This document shows, one piece after another, positions 34,778-49,700 of a DNA stretch of 64,000 nucleotides. The position numbers and the translations under genes are program-made. The notes below the pieces were generated by a model. It worked only from the letters and a program-made list of their open reading frames with translations, ran no database searches and had not been told where the DNA came from. The stretch is taken from NCBI RefSeq assembly GCF_029227915.1, contig NC_079883.1, positions 24,366,001 to 24,430,000 of the forward strand. Reading direction: 5' to 3'. Origin of the DNA: Hydractinia symbiolongicarpus. Taxonomy: Eukaryota > Cnidaria > Hydrozoa > Anthoathecata > Hydractiniidae. Every line of letters begins with the position of its first letter. The stretch's first letter is position 1.

Positions 34778-37700
34778 ATGAAAAGACGACTAGTAGAATA
34801 TGTTTTCATTTATGTTGCAATATACATTTTTTCTGTAGCCGCACAGAGTCTACCCTCAAAGAGTAAGTTTTTGTATGATTTACCTTAACAAGGAAGCTGG
34901 CTAGATGTTATTGTCAGTCAGATGTAAAGTGAAAACCACCTACCAACAGACCATATTATAATCATGTCATGTCTGTTGCTAGCTAGTCATAGTAGGGATT
35001 TATATTTTATGTGGTTAGCCCCACTAATTTCGAGGGTTATACCCTGTCAACTTTTTCCATGAGTGACTATTAAGGCAGTTCCAGAGTGTTTAAAGCAGAC
35101 AATTAAGACACAGAACAAAAAAACTTTTAAATTTCTACCCAACTACTATGGACAATGACTTTATAAAAAAGAGGGTTGAACCCACAACGTTTCAGATGTG
35201 AGTCAAGTTTTCTACTGAGCTACTTATCCTAATACTGAGTGTGCTACTGATCCCAAAACTGAGCTGCCAATCCTTGATGTACAGCTTAGGTATAATGTAT
35301 TGATAAGGAACCTTTGAAGATTATTTTTGGGCCCATTAGTGGGATATCGCCGCTAAGATTCGGACTCCCTCTTTTAGCGGATTTCCGTCCATGAATACAC
35401 GCATTTGCATAAATCTTGGAAGGCTCAGGGGCGTGTTTTGTAGATAAAAGTTATCCGAATTGATGACAAGAGGAATTACGCTCGTGAAGGACGAAGAATT
35501 TTCAGGCAACGAACAAATATTTGAAATTTCTCAATGCTTAGCGGATTTTTTTTCAAACTTCAGACCCCTCCCCCCTTAGCGGCGATATTCTGCTAACGGA
35601 GCCCAAAATTTTTCTTCGAAGGTCCTCAATGAGGAATGAATGGCTCAGGATAAAGTATTGAAAAATAAAGTATTGTTTTTTTTTTAAATACTTTATGAAA
35701 AGTTTGAAATTGTACTTTTTACAGCTCTCTGTAGTTAGGAAATTTCATTGGCGTTTAGATGCTACATCCTAAACAGAAATTTGGCAATAATGTTAGGGAT
35801 AATGTGTCACGGCTTACGAATTGCAACTTAAAAAGTGTATAGCTACATACTCTCGGATCTGGGTTAACATCATCCTTGCTCTAAGCATCACAATAATTAT
35901 AGCATGTCAGATGGAGTTGATGCAGCAGAATAACCTATTAGAACTTTACAACATCAATTTAAAAGCTTTAGAAGGAATTGATAAAAAAATATTTTACTGC
36001 TATATGCAACTTTAATATTTTTTTTTGGTCATTTGTTTTGAACCTTTTCCCTGGTGGGCCATGTGGGAGTTTACGCAAAAAATAGCACTATGTATAACTG
36101 TGAATATATATATATATTTTAAAAAAAAGTATTATGAAGTTTATATTTAAAGTTAAGTAATTGTGTCATGTAGGAAAAGTTAAGCAAGAATTTGTCATCA
36201 ATTTCTGCAAATACAAACTCTTCAACAATGTTTGCATATTTTTTGCTAAAAAATGTTGTTATTTAGAGGAAGTAAACTGACATTTTACTGAATAATGTGC
36301 TTTCACATCAGTCTAAATATTTTACTGGCGAGTGTATTTCATGTGGATTTTCATGGGCTTACAACTTTAGTAAAGTTTTTGAGCTTACCTCCTGTGAAAA
36401 AAATAAGTTGAAAGAGCTTGAAAAATGTTATTTGATTAATTTTAATTTTTTGAAAAATCTTGATCAGTTTTTAAGATTTTCGACTTACAAGTTTTTGTTA
36501 CAAATGAGGTGCTGTTTAAGTGTTTCTCAAGGTATATATGACATAAATATGTTTTATCCATTTAGTTTGATTTTTTAAACATATATATGTACATGAATTA
36601 ATATTTAGTTATCCTGATTTTGATTTTTGCAAGCAATTGTTCCACATAATCTAATAATGTCATAATTCGGCATATTTAGCTGAACTTTTAGTGCCTAATC
36701 GAAGAAACCAATTAGGATTTTACCAAAAGGTCAAAAGACTTTAGACAATTTTAAGACTCGTAGACTCAAAGCTCTTTTGTATGAAACCAACTTGTTTTTT
36801 ACAGGAGGTATAAGCTCTAATTTAAAATGTTAGGTAATTAACTCTCACCTGGCTTTTGTAATAAATTTTTAATGGCAGACAATGTGAATGTGCATGTGCA
36901 AATAGTTCCTGACTTTCTCTAATATATCACAGGTCATGTGATTATCACATGGATTGATTGTTAGACTTGACTTTATGTGACCTTACAGGTGCAAAAGAAT
37001 AGGTCTAATAGGTCAACTTTTTTACGTACATAAAAGAATATATATACGCTATATTTTAATTGGATGAAAGGTTGTAAAATTTATTCTCAATTAGGTTTTG
37101 GTTGCTAACCTAAGGTTGTCTCTGTCTTTTTATAAATATTTCAGTTTTCTTGGCAAGGTCCGAATAGTTATATGATAAAATAAATTGCAGCAATTATTTG
37201 AGTGAATTATAAAAACTGATCTGCAAAAAAAATTTTGCCCATGAAGTTTACGCTAAGCAAAATACGACATTGTTTAAGCTTTATACGCTCACGTTTAGTT
37301 GATATTAGAATAAAATTTGTTTATGTCCTATACCATCCTGTTTTGAGGACTGAGGGCAAATTACAGGGTTTTTTAAGTTTCATATGATCAAGTTTTCATA
37401 GTTTTAAACAAAGTACCGCGTTGTATATGATCACGTTTTGAAGTAGAAAAACGAACTTCTGTGGGTATTATTTTTCAATGAAGATGTGTGATGTTATATA
37501 TTTTTAAGATATTATTTCTGATCTGCAAATTTTATGTTTAGTAGGTAAATTTGATATGTAAAAAAAAGAAATGAATTGGGAATCACGATTCATGGTCCAT
37601 TAATTTCAACGCCGAAACTATTTTTTTCATTGAGATAACTTTTATCAGTTATATTCCAAGAAAAAATTATGTATATATGTGTTGTAGATTGGCATGCTTT

Positions 37701-40700
37701 GAAAATTAAATTACCTACTAAATAGGTGAGCATTGAATCCCACAACCCAGCAACAGCAAACATAAATATTTTAAAGTGAAGCCTTAGATCAGAACTTTCT
37801 TTTTGCCCCATATATATTAAATAAAAAAGAATTTCAAACAATATTTTTGTTTGAAAATTGAAAATGTGCTAACGATGAAGTATGTGCGTAATTTCACACC
37901 CTAAAAGGATAAGACTGCTTTATATATAAAAAAAATTACTTGTGCCAACTTCCTAGAAAAAAACCTATTATAGTTGACTATTCCAGCCTCTTACAATATT
38001 TGTAGTAAATAGTGGTATCTGATAAGGATTTTCAGACAATTAAAATTTCTAAATTAAACTGTTTTTTTTTTAATTTGTTAAAAATATAAAAATAACTTTT
38101 TGTATTTTAATATATATTTAATAAGGCCTTCTTTAATATATTTAGTTTGGGGGTGCTTGTTAAGTAACTATACCATATAGCTTATAAATTTTTGTTGTGT
38201 AGATTGCTGGTTACAGAGATATTAAAGTTTAAATGATTTTTTGATGACATCATCAACCTGTCTGTTACGAAACTATTGGGTTGTCCCAGTTTCAGGGAAA
38301 TTACCTCAATTTTTGTCAAAAACTGTTCCTCGTTACCCCCAATAGGAGAAGAGAAGCAGTTACTTCCATCCATTTCCAAGTTATTTTGCATCAAAAATAA
38401 AAAGGGCAATGATATTGAGGTCTGTCATGTACATTGCATTTAATTTTTCTGTGCAAGTAATGAACAGTGAATTTATTATGGGAATGAATTGTAACTCTCT
38501 TTATATTTTGAGAATCATAATAAAAATGTTTATTTTTAGATTGTCCATATGCATGTAACAATGGTGGATATTGTATAGATGGTCAATGTTTGTGCTCATT
38601 TAATCATGGTGGCAGATACTGTCAGTTCTGTAAGTAGTTTCTTAAAGGATCAACAAATAAACACTTTTGCACATTCATAACCTATTGATATCACCAAAGG
38701 ATACAAATATAAATTACAATTATAAAATTAAACAAAACAAGATAAACAAAAAATATTAACAGTTTCATTTTAATCAAGAACAGAAATGCAAAAGAAAGAT
38801 ATGAAACTGAGAAAGAAATATTGATGGTTATTAAAACGGTCCAAAAAACACTCCTAGCACAACAAATAAACATTTAGGCAAATAACTACCAAAAAATCTA
38901 AGCGAATAAGCAATGTTCGACTCTTAACCGGATCCTTTCAAACAGTCTTGTATCACTTGTGGACTGTTTTAAATTGCTGTCAGGTCTCAAAATAGTGCTT
39001 AGACATAGGGCATGAATATGTATCTTCATATCTTCCAAAATTGAAAATTAAAACTTGCACTTCGAAATTCCAATGAAAACTATCTAATTTATTATTTGTT
39101 TTTCATTTGTGTTGTTCTCATGTGCTGTCACATACTAGAAATAACGTGCTATGGACCATTAAAAAATAGATTAAGGCTGCTTGCTTTATTACAAATGCAT
39201 AAGCCAGTTAAATTGTAAAAATGCAGTGAATTAAAGGAAAAGTAGAAAATAAAACGAAATAATTTTTAGTTACTTTAAACCTCAAGTTTGTAATATTATT
39301 ATTTGTAAATGTAATGTTAAAAGCGTTTAGCAAATATTATGCTTCACCTCAAAATTCAAATAGTTACATTTTTGCATACTGAGGTTACAACATATGCACT
39401 TTTTTATTTAAATAAAAAGTGCTTTAAAAAGAACAAAATCAAGTAAATCTAACACCTACAAAGGTTTTGAATAGTTATGGTCAATGAAGAATTTTTTCTC
39501 TTCACTTGCAACTTTTCCAACTTCTTTAAAAATTTTGGTCATTTCATTTGTGCAGAATTCATATATGTTTGAAATAGTAGGCATATCTTCCTTCCTTTTT
39601 CACGATTTTCACAGTTTGATACATGGTCAGACTTCAACATTGAGTACAATAGTATCTGTGTCGATTATGTTTCAGTTAAAGTGCCCTCCACACACTTCTT
39701 AATGAGTAAATTTACTAATGTTCAAATATTAAAATTTCACTAATTTTTGTAAACAAGGTGTGCATATCTTTAGGCTACAAATATATACTGATTCTTTATA
39801 AATTTAAGCTTAGATAGTAAATTTAATTCACTTGTTTGAAACGAACAAACTTTTAGTAATACAGGTAAAGTTTGGCCAGATTTTTAATAACTAAGTTTAT
39901 TAGAGTACAAATTTGTTAGGAAAGAAAACATGCCTAAGTTGCTCAACCATGAAAGAATTCCACCAAATCTCAAAATGGCAAAATTTTGTAACTATTGAGG
40001 AATATTTATTTATTTATTTTTTTCCGAATTTATATACAGAATGAGTATGTCAGTAAAAAATACTGGTATAAATATACGTCCTGTAATGTGGTCAAAGATG
40101 GTTGTATTATCATTAACTGTCTCCAAATGTCACACTTACTGGGGAATTTAATAACAAAAAATTAACGTTAAATTGTAAAGCTATATTGCTGCAAAGAACA
40201 AAAGAAATTAACACTTAATAAGTCCATTTTACCATTATAGCAGTAAAATAAATTTACACTTCCAAGTAAATTATTATTACAAAATGGTGGTAATATTGGC
40301 TAATAACATAACAAAAGGGCTGCATGAGTAAATTTCTTTTGTAAGACCTGGTTGCCAACAAATCAGGAGTTGGTAAATAAGCTAAGATGGTCAGGTTGGC
40401 CATTAAAAAGGATGCAAGCAGATCAAAGCACTCCTCAGGGCTCTTCAGTAATTCTTTTCCTTACACAAACATAAATTTAGTGGACTTTTTGTCCGACAGG
40501 AGCTGGAAGTGTAGTGAAAGTTTTGTCTGACAAATATTTCGAATCCGAGTATGATTAACTGTTACAGCAAGAGTCGTTTTTGCCTATCCAAATATGTTCC
40601 TAATTCTGACAAAAAAAGATAATAGCTGTATCATTATTTTCTCACCCCTATTTCATCTAGTTCAGTGATTTGATATAGCTAAGAAAATATTAGTGTTTTT

Positions 40701-43700
40701 TTAAAAAAAAGACTGAAGTAAAAAAAAAGACAAAAATATTCCTTTATAAAATTTATGTTGGGTATATGGTTTTTATGATTCATCATTGATGTCTAGACAT
40801 GATTTATTGCCACCACAATTGTGATACCTTTTGTTATTTTTCTTATTTGCTAATCTTATCCCTGAAGAAAGAAAGATAAGGAAAACCCAATCCGAATTTG
40901 TGCCCTTTGTTTTTCACAAAACATTAAAATTTTAATAAAGTTTTCCCAAAAAATCCAAAAAATATTGTGATTTTTGGGGAAAAACTTGTAAAAATCTTCT
41001 AAATTTTTTAAGAAAAATCTAGACTGCATCAGTTAATGGGAATTTTTGTTATTCTGTAAGTCACGCTTTCACTAATTTGAATTTTCCTAAAATCTCTAAT
41101 TTGTGTGTATAGTTTCACCTTATCAGAGAAATTTCCTAAAAAACAGCTAAAATCCTCCCAAATTCACCTAAATTCTGAAAAAAATTAGTTTCAAAATGAG
41201 TGAAAACTTGTTATTAACTCAAACGAAACAATTTATTGCGCAAATCAATTTTTATTTTGATAGATCATTGGGTAAACGTTATTTTTTAGAAAAGTTTTAC
41301 AGTGACAATTTGGATTACATTAAGTTGTTATTAACTTATTATAATTATAATGTTTTCAAACGTTATAGATGATTTTATAGCAATGAAAATTATCATTATG
41401 TTTGTGTGTGTCACGTGTGTCATATTTTTTTTCCTTTTTTCAGTGTTATGTCATCCACCAGCTGTCAAAAACAGTATGCTAGTTCTTAAAGGGAGTAAGG
41501 GCTACAAGATTGGGAGTGGATATACTGAAGGAACTGTGATCTCCTATATTTGTAGAGAAGGCTTTCGGGCTGTAGGAGGAAACTTTTTGACCTGCACCAG
41601 CACTGGGAAGTTTAATACAGACCCTCCATTATGTTTAGGTTAGTAGGAAATAGCTGATTTTGTTTGTTTTTCCTTACTCTCACTAATGAAGTCATGAGGC
41701 TAAATAAACCACAGTATAATGTATTGCATAAGGATTTTGTGTCACAGGTTGCTTTAATGACAAAGGGTTTTCACAAGAAACTGCATTGTGTAATAAATTT
41801 TAACTGCGTAAGTATGGTCATTTTATTCCAGCGCATAATTACTATTAGTTCATTTTGTACTTTGCATTGTACCATTTTAAAATATTTTTAAATGTTAATA
41901 TATATTTACTTATTCGTTTATTCATTTATTCTTTCATTCATTCATTAATTCATTCATTAACTTGCTATTTTGATTCTGCATATCAAAATCAATTAATCAA
42001 AATGTAATATTTATTTTATCCAACCTATCAACCTGAATCATTACCTGGAAAATTTTGGCAGTTTTTAAGCTTCTAATTTTGCCCTTTTTTTGCCATTTTC
42101 GTAAAATTTTTTGTACAAATAGCCATATTGTGTCCTGTTTGTAACATAAAGCCAGGAGTCATGCTACATAAATAAAGACACAAAATAACGTTTTACTTCC
42201 TTTTGTATCATAAAACGAATAATAAATTTTTAGATTTTTGTACAAAATGTACAAAATATTTAGTTAAATCTCTACATTGTTCCAAGGAGGTATGAAATCC
42301 CAGAAATGCACAGAATGTTCGAATTCCTGTGGATCTCTTTACAGGCTAAGGAATAATAAATATAACAGTAAAACTCTGTCTATTCTAGAGAACAGACCAA
42401 CGAGCGAAACAGTATGCAAAAATGAGTATAGTTCATTTTATGCTCAGGAACAAAAGAAAATACAGACACAGGCAAGTTATGAAAAAAAAGCGCAATATTC
42501 TGTTGGTACTGAATTGAGATTTAATTGTCCTTATGGGACAAGTCTTGAGGGCACAGAGGGACAAACACAAATGCTGGTCAAATGTAAAAAAGATGGCACA
42601 TGGTCCCAAAAATGGAAATATTGTCAAGGTAACATCACTAAAATTGAGTTGTAATGATTATTTTTTTAAAAAAATATTTGGCTGTATCAAACTAATCTTT
42701 TTTTCACTTTGAAACTTTTTTTTAGCTGTAGAAATTGCAGAAATTTCTACAGCTAAAATAATGTCCAATTGCTATTTCTTTATGTATAGACACAACACCA
42801 ATTCATTGGTCTAAAGCAAATACAGTAAACTAGGGGACACTTGATTTTTTTCGTTGAAAAAGAATTAAGAGATCCGAAACGAGTAACGAGTGTCATTTTG
42901 GCAAAAAAAATTATGTCAATCAATTCACCTTTATAATATCTATGCATTGATTACGTTTGGATGCACATCCCTTAACAGGTCTAAAATCACTGATTACAGA
43001 AAATTTCATAATTTGCTATTACATAAATTATGCTGCATAAAATATTAAAATCAGAAATTCTTCAAATTTGAATATTTTGAGAACGAAAAGAGCTTTTTAA
43101 AAAATTAAAAAGACTTGTTAACCAACTTTTTAAGCTCTATAATATAAGTCCAACATCATTTGTGTATACCTAATTGGTTAAAAATATTCTAAAGTAATAA
43201 AGGCAGGGACTTTGTGAACATTTAAAAACATGTTTTTGATTTCTAAGCACATAGACTTTCAGTTGGGTATAAGAAAACAGATTTTGCTTTCCATGTCTTG
43301 TTCAATATCAATTTTATACATTCTTGTTCAGACAATTATTCTACTTGGGTACATAAAGTATTGAATTGGCTACATCAGTATTAAATCTTAATACAAATAT
43401 TCAATAAAATGGACAATATCTGCTTATTATAAAACAGTTTTTAAGCATTTCTTCTACTTTAGGCACATTCTGTGAGAAACCTCTGCTAACCGACGGAATC
43501 ATCACTCCCTTCAATCGACTTTTATTTACACCAACAACTGTTATTCAGTATTCATGTCGTAGCGGTTATTATCTATGGGGTAAAGAAAAAAGCACATGTC
43601 AAAAATCAGGACAATGGTCACCAGCCTTACCACAATGTATCACTCTAAATGTGTTTAGGAATCGATGTATTATAAATAACCAAAAATTAAAATTTAGACA

Positions 43701-46700
43701 GAGCACACAATATCCTAATGAAAGGGTACCCTACTGCTATCAGGGTAAGTAGTATTTTATAGTTAAATTACTTAGACATCACATTTATTGTTATGCAGTA
43801 CGACTTTGTTTTTTCTTGTTTAGCTGCGACTGCAAGTGACGCTGCTGCACAAGCGCAAATAAAAACTATAACCATAGTAACTGCCATTGCAGTTGCTATC
43901 TTTGGTGTCCTTCTAATAATTGTTGCTGTGGTAGCTTTCCAAAGAAGACAAATATTACGTCAAATACGAAGGGCTCGTATAGAAGCAGAAATGGCGGAGA
44001 ACGACCCTAGTGAGAGTTACCAGGAGGGTTTTATTAACTTTTTGTTGCCTTCATATGACGAAGCACTAAGAAGTAAACCTACCACAGCACCACCAAGCTT
44101 CGAAGAAAGTATGCAGACTGTTGCTATGCAACGTAACGAAGGAGGTATAAGTGTTATTAACTTCTTCATTTTCTAAAAGATCTCTTTTTTATATTTTTTA
44201 TTATTTCTTTTTTTGTTTTTAGTTGTTCTACTTATTTTTACTGCGTCATGTTTTGTTCCTGTTTTTTTTGTTTGTCTTTTGTTTTAAAAATTTCATTTCA
44301 GCAAAAATGGCTTTAAAATCATGCCAAGATATTTTCATGCAAAAATTTTTTAGCTGCTCAAGAAATTTTATACATCGTATTTTACTTTAAGAATACTAAC
44401 CGCTATTGTAGTTTTGTTTTCCTCTCAAAATTGATATAAATTTCTATGCTATCATTTTTGTTGCTGACTTCCAACCTTTTAAAGCTGGCTTATATATACT
44501 CTTTATAAAAAGAGAGAGTGTGGTAGAAGAATTCCATAAAGATTATTAAATAATCTGAACAATTTTGCAAGTAGTTAAAATTAAGGGAGAAAAGTAAATC
44601 TATTACATGAACCTACCTTAATAAGCGTAAAAACCTTTTGTGAATTTATCTACTATCCAGACGTTTTTAAAGAACAAAAAGGAGTACAGATCAGCTATTC
44701 TTTTTTTTTCTTTTTAATGGATAAAAATAATATAGTGCTATTTTAAAAAAGGTTTTTTCTTTATATGAACTATAAAATATTACTAAGAATAAGGTTAGCC
44801 ATAACAATGCTTGATGCAAAAATGTATGATTAGTTTCTTTGTTGTTGACAGTTGATGAGAGGCTATGTGAGTGGAAGAGATAGTGTGACAGTTACATTAT
44901 CACAACAACCAACGATCTGACAATTTTTTTATATCCATTGCAAGCATTATTAAAAAGCCACTAATGTGGTGCCCAGGATTCAAAAATTCTTATTTTTCAG
45001 CACATGCGTAGATTTTTTTATTATATCGAAAATTTACTGCAGTCATAACTTTACTTTTTTAAAATTTTAACTTATTTTTACTAAAAAATCCAACTGATTG
45101 CATATTAAAAAAAAATTAAGTTTTACTTTAAACTTTACTGAAGGTGTCACAATGCAATATTTCTCTTTCTCAGAACTTTATTACTTTTGCCAAAGAACTT
45201 AATATATTCATTAACCCTCACTGTAAAATCAATTCAGGAAAAAAAGTTTTGAAACATTTTTAACAACTTTAACACTGTAGCATATTTTTACAACTTGATG
45301 TAAACTTACTCACTTGGTGCCTGGTATTTGTATTTGAAAACTCGTAAATGTTAATAGAGATAGATAAACCCACCACTATATATTAATACCTATAAATATA
45401 CAAACATATAATAAACATAAATGAACTGCATTGTTAGAGTCAGACAGTAGGATGTTAACATTCCCATTCTCTCTTTTCTCGCAACCAATAATATAAACAT
45501 ACGGCTGCAAATGCATAGCGACACTGCAAATGCCCCGAAACAAAATCAAAACATAACCAAAGGTTCATAACAGAAGTGTGTAAATAGTGTCTCTATTCGA
45601 CGTTTCCAGTTTCCAAAACAGCTGTAAGCTTTGTTGGGTCTGCACCAACTTTTGTCAATGGATCTGCAAGTTGCATGGATGTAGGAATCCATTTCACGCT
45701 GGATAGTTCTTCTCTCAAAATCATTTCTTTTATAACAGAAATATCAACCCTGAGTCGGCGCTCTGCAGCCATTGTTGTTGAGTAAGTATTTCGGTAAAGA
45801 GATTCATTATCAGTTAATGCATGAATCTGAATGTGCTTACATTGCGTGTTTGGTATGGAAATCATTTCAGTAAGAACTTGTGACATAAAGTATGTAGCAT
45901 CAAGAGCATCCACCATGGCACTTGTTTCAGCAGCAAGTGTACTTCTAACAACACGTCGAATAGTTTTGCTACTCCAAACTAATGGGCACACCTTCCCTTT
46001 ATTATCAGAGAGGAACACCACATATCCTCCTGAACTTTGACCTGATGACAAATTTGCCAACGATGCATCACTGTAGCATATGATGGAGCAATTTTCTAAT
46101 GATTCAAGGCTAGGGAAATGAATCTTTAATGGATTACCTTTGATTCTTTGAAGCACTTTATTTGCTTTCAAGATATTAGACACAGTAGGAGCTTTCATAG
46201 TCGAGCTCAATACAGAAATATCGAAGGCAATATCCGGGCGAGTATGTGTAGCAGTCCAGTTTAACTGACCAACCAATCTGCAATATTGAGAAGATTCAGT
46301 CTTGGTACAAATGGAATCTTTCTGAAGTTGACGTTCTCGGGTGATTGGAATTTGATCGATCTTTTCAATATAATCCAATTGGTCAAGTGATAGCTGTCCA
46401 GATTCACTCTGGCTGATATTAATACCAACATATTTAAAATGTGATGATGCTGAATGACCAACTTGAAATATTTGGTAAAGCTTATCTATGACATCAGCTT
46501 TGAAAACATCAGTACCGGACTAAAGGAAATCATCAACATGTGCTTGTAACACACCAGACAATTGATCATTTTTATCTTTCCAATAAAAAACACCATAATC
46601 AATAGTTGATCTATGACATCCTAAATTTTGTAATGCTTCCCATACTGCAAAATACCACATACGAGCAGCATCATTTAGACCGTACACACATTTTTCTAAC

Positions 46701-49700
46701 TTCCAGAGTGTGTTTGGAAGGGGTACGTCACATGGTGGAACAATAAAGACATCCCGTTGTATTGGTTTGCCTTGGAGAAAAGCTGCTTTTATGTCAATAG
46801 AATTTAGTGTCCATTGTTTGCTGGCAATTATAGAAAGCACTAGTCTCATACATTCTTTACTGCCAGTTGGTGAGTCAGCAGGTATGTTAATATTTTCCTG
46901 AAAGCCTCGGATGACATATCTTGCTTTCGGTACAAGTTTTCCGTCAACAATTTTTCGGGTACATACCCACCTACCAGTTAGTCTGGGTTGACCTACATCT
47001 GGAACCTCTTGGTAAACTTCATACTGTTTCCATTTTTCAAGTTCTGCACTCTTGGCATTCTTGAACTCATCTGGTGCGTTGAAGCATACTGCAACACACA
47101 TCTCTTCTTCACAATTAGAAGGAGTAGAGGGATCACCTCCTGTTGGGTCTGACTCAATTTCGACTAACTTCCATTCTGATACATCACTCCAATCCATAGA
47201 ATACTCATGGTCAAAGTGATCTCGAACGTTTACCCAATCTTTGTGGATCCCACCCTTTTTTCCAGCAGGGCCTAGAATTTTTACTTCTTTCCATTCTCCA
47301 TCAGGATATTTGTATTGCACTGTCTGTTGTCTTTTTGGGAGGGACATCTTGGATCTGGCAACAGGACCAGATGCTGGTTGCTGAATTGAGCTTTCTGGTT
47401 GGTGAGTTGCAACATGTTCAGTAAAATGTTGTACTTCCTGTTCAGTTTCTTCTTCTGCAATGTGGTGCTGTTCATACCCTGATTCCAGATTTTGAGTAAT
47501 ATCTGACTGACTATTTCCTGCTGCTTGTGGTGAGGAATCTGGTTGTGACGAGGAGTGACTAATTTCATTAACAAGTTGCAGACGACATGGATGAACACGA
47601 CGAAGAACACTGCCATGACGAATCATTACAACTTTACCATCTGCACCAATGACAGTAGCAGGCCCTTGCCAACGCCGATCGTCTGGTAGTTTATAGAAGA
47701 CTTGGTTACCAGGCTGATAGAGGATATCTGCATACTCGCGAACAGGATGTTTTAATGCCTTGCGAAGCTTTGAGCTTATTTCTGCTTGCACGAAAGCTTT
47801 TCTGGCTGCAGCAATGGCATTAAGATGCTGGGCTATTACAGAGCTGGTGGTAATGCCTTCCAAGGCCGGGAGTTCATCATGGAAAGCTGATGGCAGTCTA
47901 GGATTTTGACCTATTGCTAACTGTGCTGGTGTAAATCCATTTACAAACATACAGCAATTTCGTACAGATATAGCATACTGCAATGCCAGTGATTCTGATA
48001 ACTTCGGGTGATCTTCCAGCATTTTTTCCATCATAATATCTATAGTTGCATGATTCCGTTCATTCAGACCATTTGCCCAAGGACTATAAGCAGCAGTGTG
48101 CTTGATGTTTATCCCAAATTGATTGCCAAGTTCCCGCATTTCATCATTAGCGAATTCCCCTCCATTGTCCATGTGAAAACTTTTAGCTGCTCCAAATATG
48201 GGCAACCAAAGTTCTATAATCTTTGCAACAACGATGCGTTTTTCTTTAGATGGTATGAAATCAGCACGTGTGTATCGAGTAACCATATCGATGAGGTAAA
48301 TTATCCATTTACCCTTCCTTTCTTTCAAATCAATACTAACTATTTCATTAAATTTCAATTTATCTGGATCCATTAAGTTTCCGACAGCTGGCCTTGGAAT
48401 GGTCGGTTTGTATCGCTTACACACTAGACAATTCTGAGAATATTTATGCAGAATGTCCAAAAATTCCTTGTCAGGCTTATCCAGGACACTGAGGACTTTC
48501 TTTAAGAACTCAAAGGGAGGATGACAAAATTGGCGATGCAAGCGTTTAGCAGCAAGTTCTTTGTCATGTTTGGACAATTCACTAACAGAAAACATAACAT
48601 CCAGTACTTCAACAGGAAAACCTGGCTGCACATTTATACACCAGTGTCCAGTAGGGGATGTGAAGAGCTCAACATTTTTCTTCACACGATTTATTGTAAC
48701 TTCAGCAGTGTCATTTCCTGTACAAATGAGCAGATTCCATGCTTTCATAGTTTCCTTTCCAAGCAGAAGAGGAAGATCGGTGTCAACAACATCGAATTTT
48801 AAGGAAGTGATTTCCCCAGCAACCAAAACAGGAGCTATAATGGTATACATAGATTTCATGACACGTCCACCACCAAATTTAAATTTGTTATTACCATGAA
48901 GCTTTTTGACATTTTGGTACATATCAGTACTCATGGAATCAAGAAAACACTGTGTCCATACTACTCCGGCAACATTCTGTGGGCAACCTGTATCGAGAAT
49001 CATATAGTTAAATGCAACACCACCTGCCATAGACGCATCAGATGCTTGGCATTTAATAAAATCAGAGTTAACAGAAGCAACCCAGGAGCGGTTTGTAGAA
49101 CTATCATGCTGTTGGTTGTCTTCCGAACCTTGTTGTTTCTCAGAACGATGTGGGCAATCTCGAGCAAAATGTGCAATTGAACGCCAAACACGGCATGTTA
49201 AAGGTTTACCGTCAGCATTTAGGGGATTGCGATGTTGCAATTTTCCACGACCTTGTCCACGATAACTTTTATTTGATGAATTACCATTTTTCGATCCGTA
49301 TTGTCTCCATGCAACGTATGTTTCGTATTCATCTAGTGTGGCAAAAAAAGGCTCTTGTTTGACAGCAGGTTGAACTGAGGCTACAGCGGTGTTGGATGAC
49401 TGAGTACTTGTGACAGCAGCACTGCCAAAATATTTCTTAAGCGCCTTTTTGGCTTGTTTATACATTTCATTTGGTTGATCCCCATCAACTTCTCTCATTG
49501 CTAGACGAAGGTCAGAATCATTAAGATTGGCACCACACAGTAAATTAAGTCCATGAATACGTTCACCAAGTTTCATGTCGAAGCGCTCCATTCGGACTTT
49601 ATATTTCTCATAATACATGATATATTGTTCAATACTTTGATCTTCTTTTCTACATAATATACGGAAGTCTTTCCACGTGTCAAAGGCTGACGTGTTATCG

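Noticed and set aside
42277-42388. Extra N-terminal part of gene 2 exon 4 (cysteines in KCTECSNSC)
   Set aside because: The nearest upstream acceptors are weak or lead to a stop. The tattctag acceptor at 42,388 has a good pyrimidine tract and the right phase.
47281-49362. Several open frames of 60-122 codons overlapping the Copia polyprotein
   Set aside because: They are shadows in other frames or on the opposite strand of the intact gag-pol frame.
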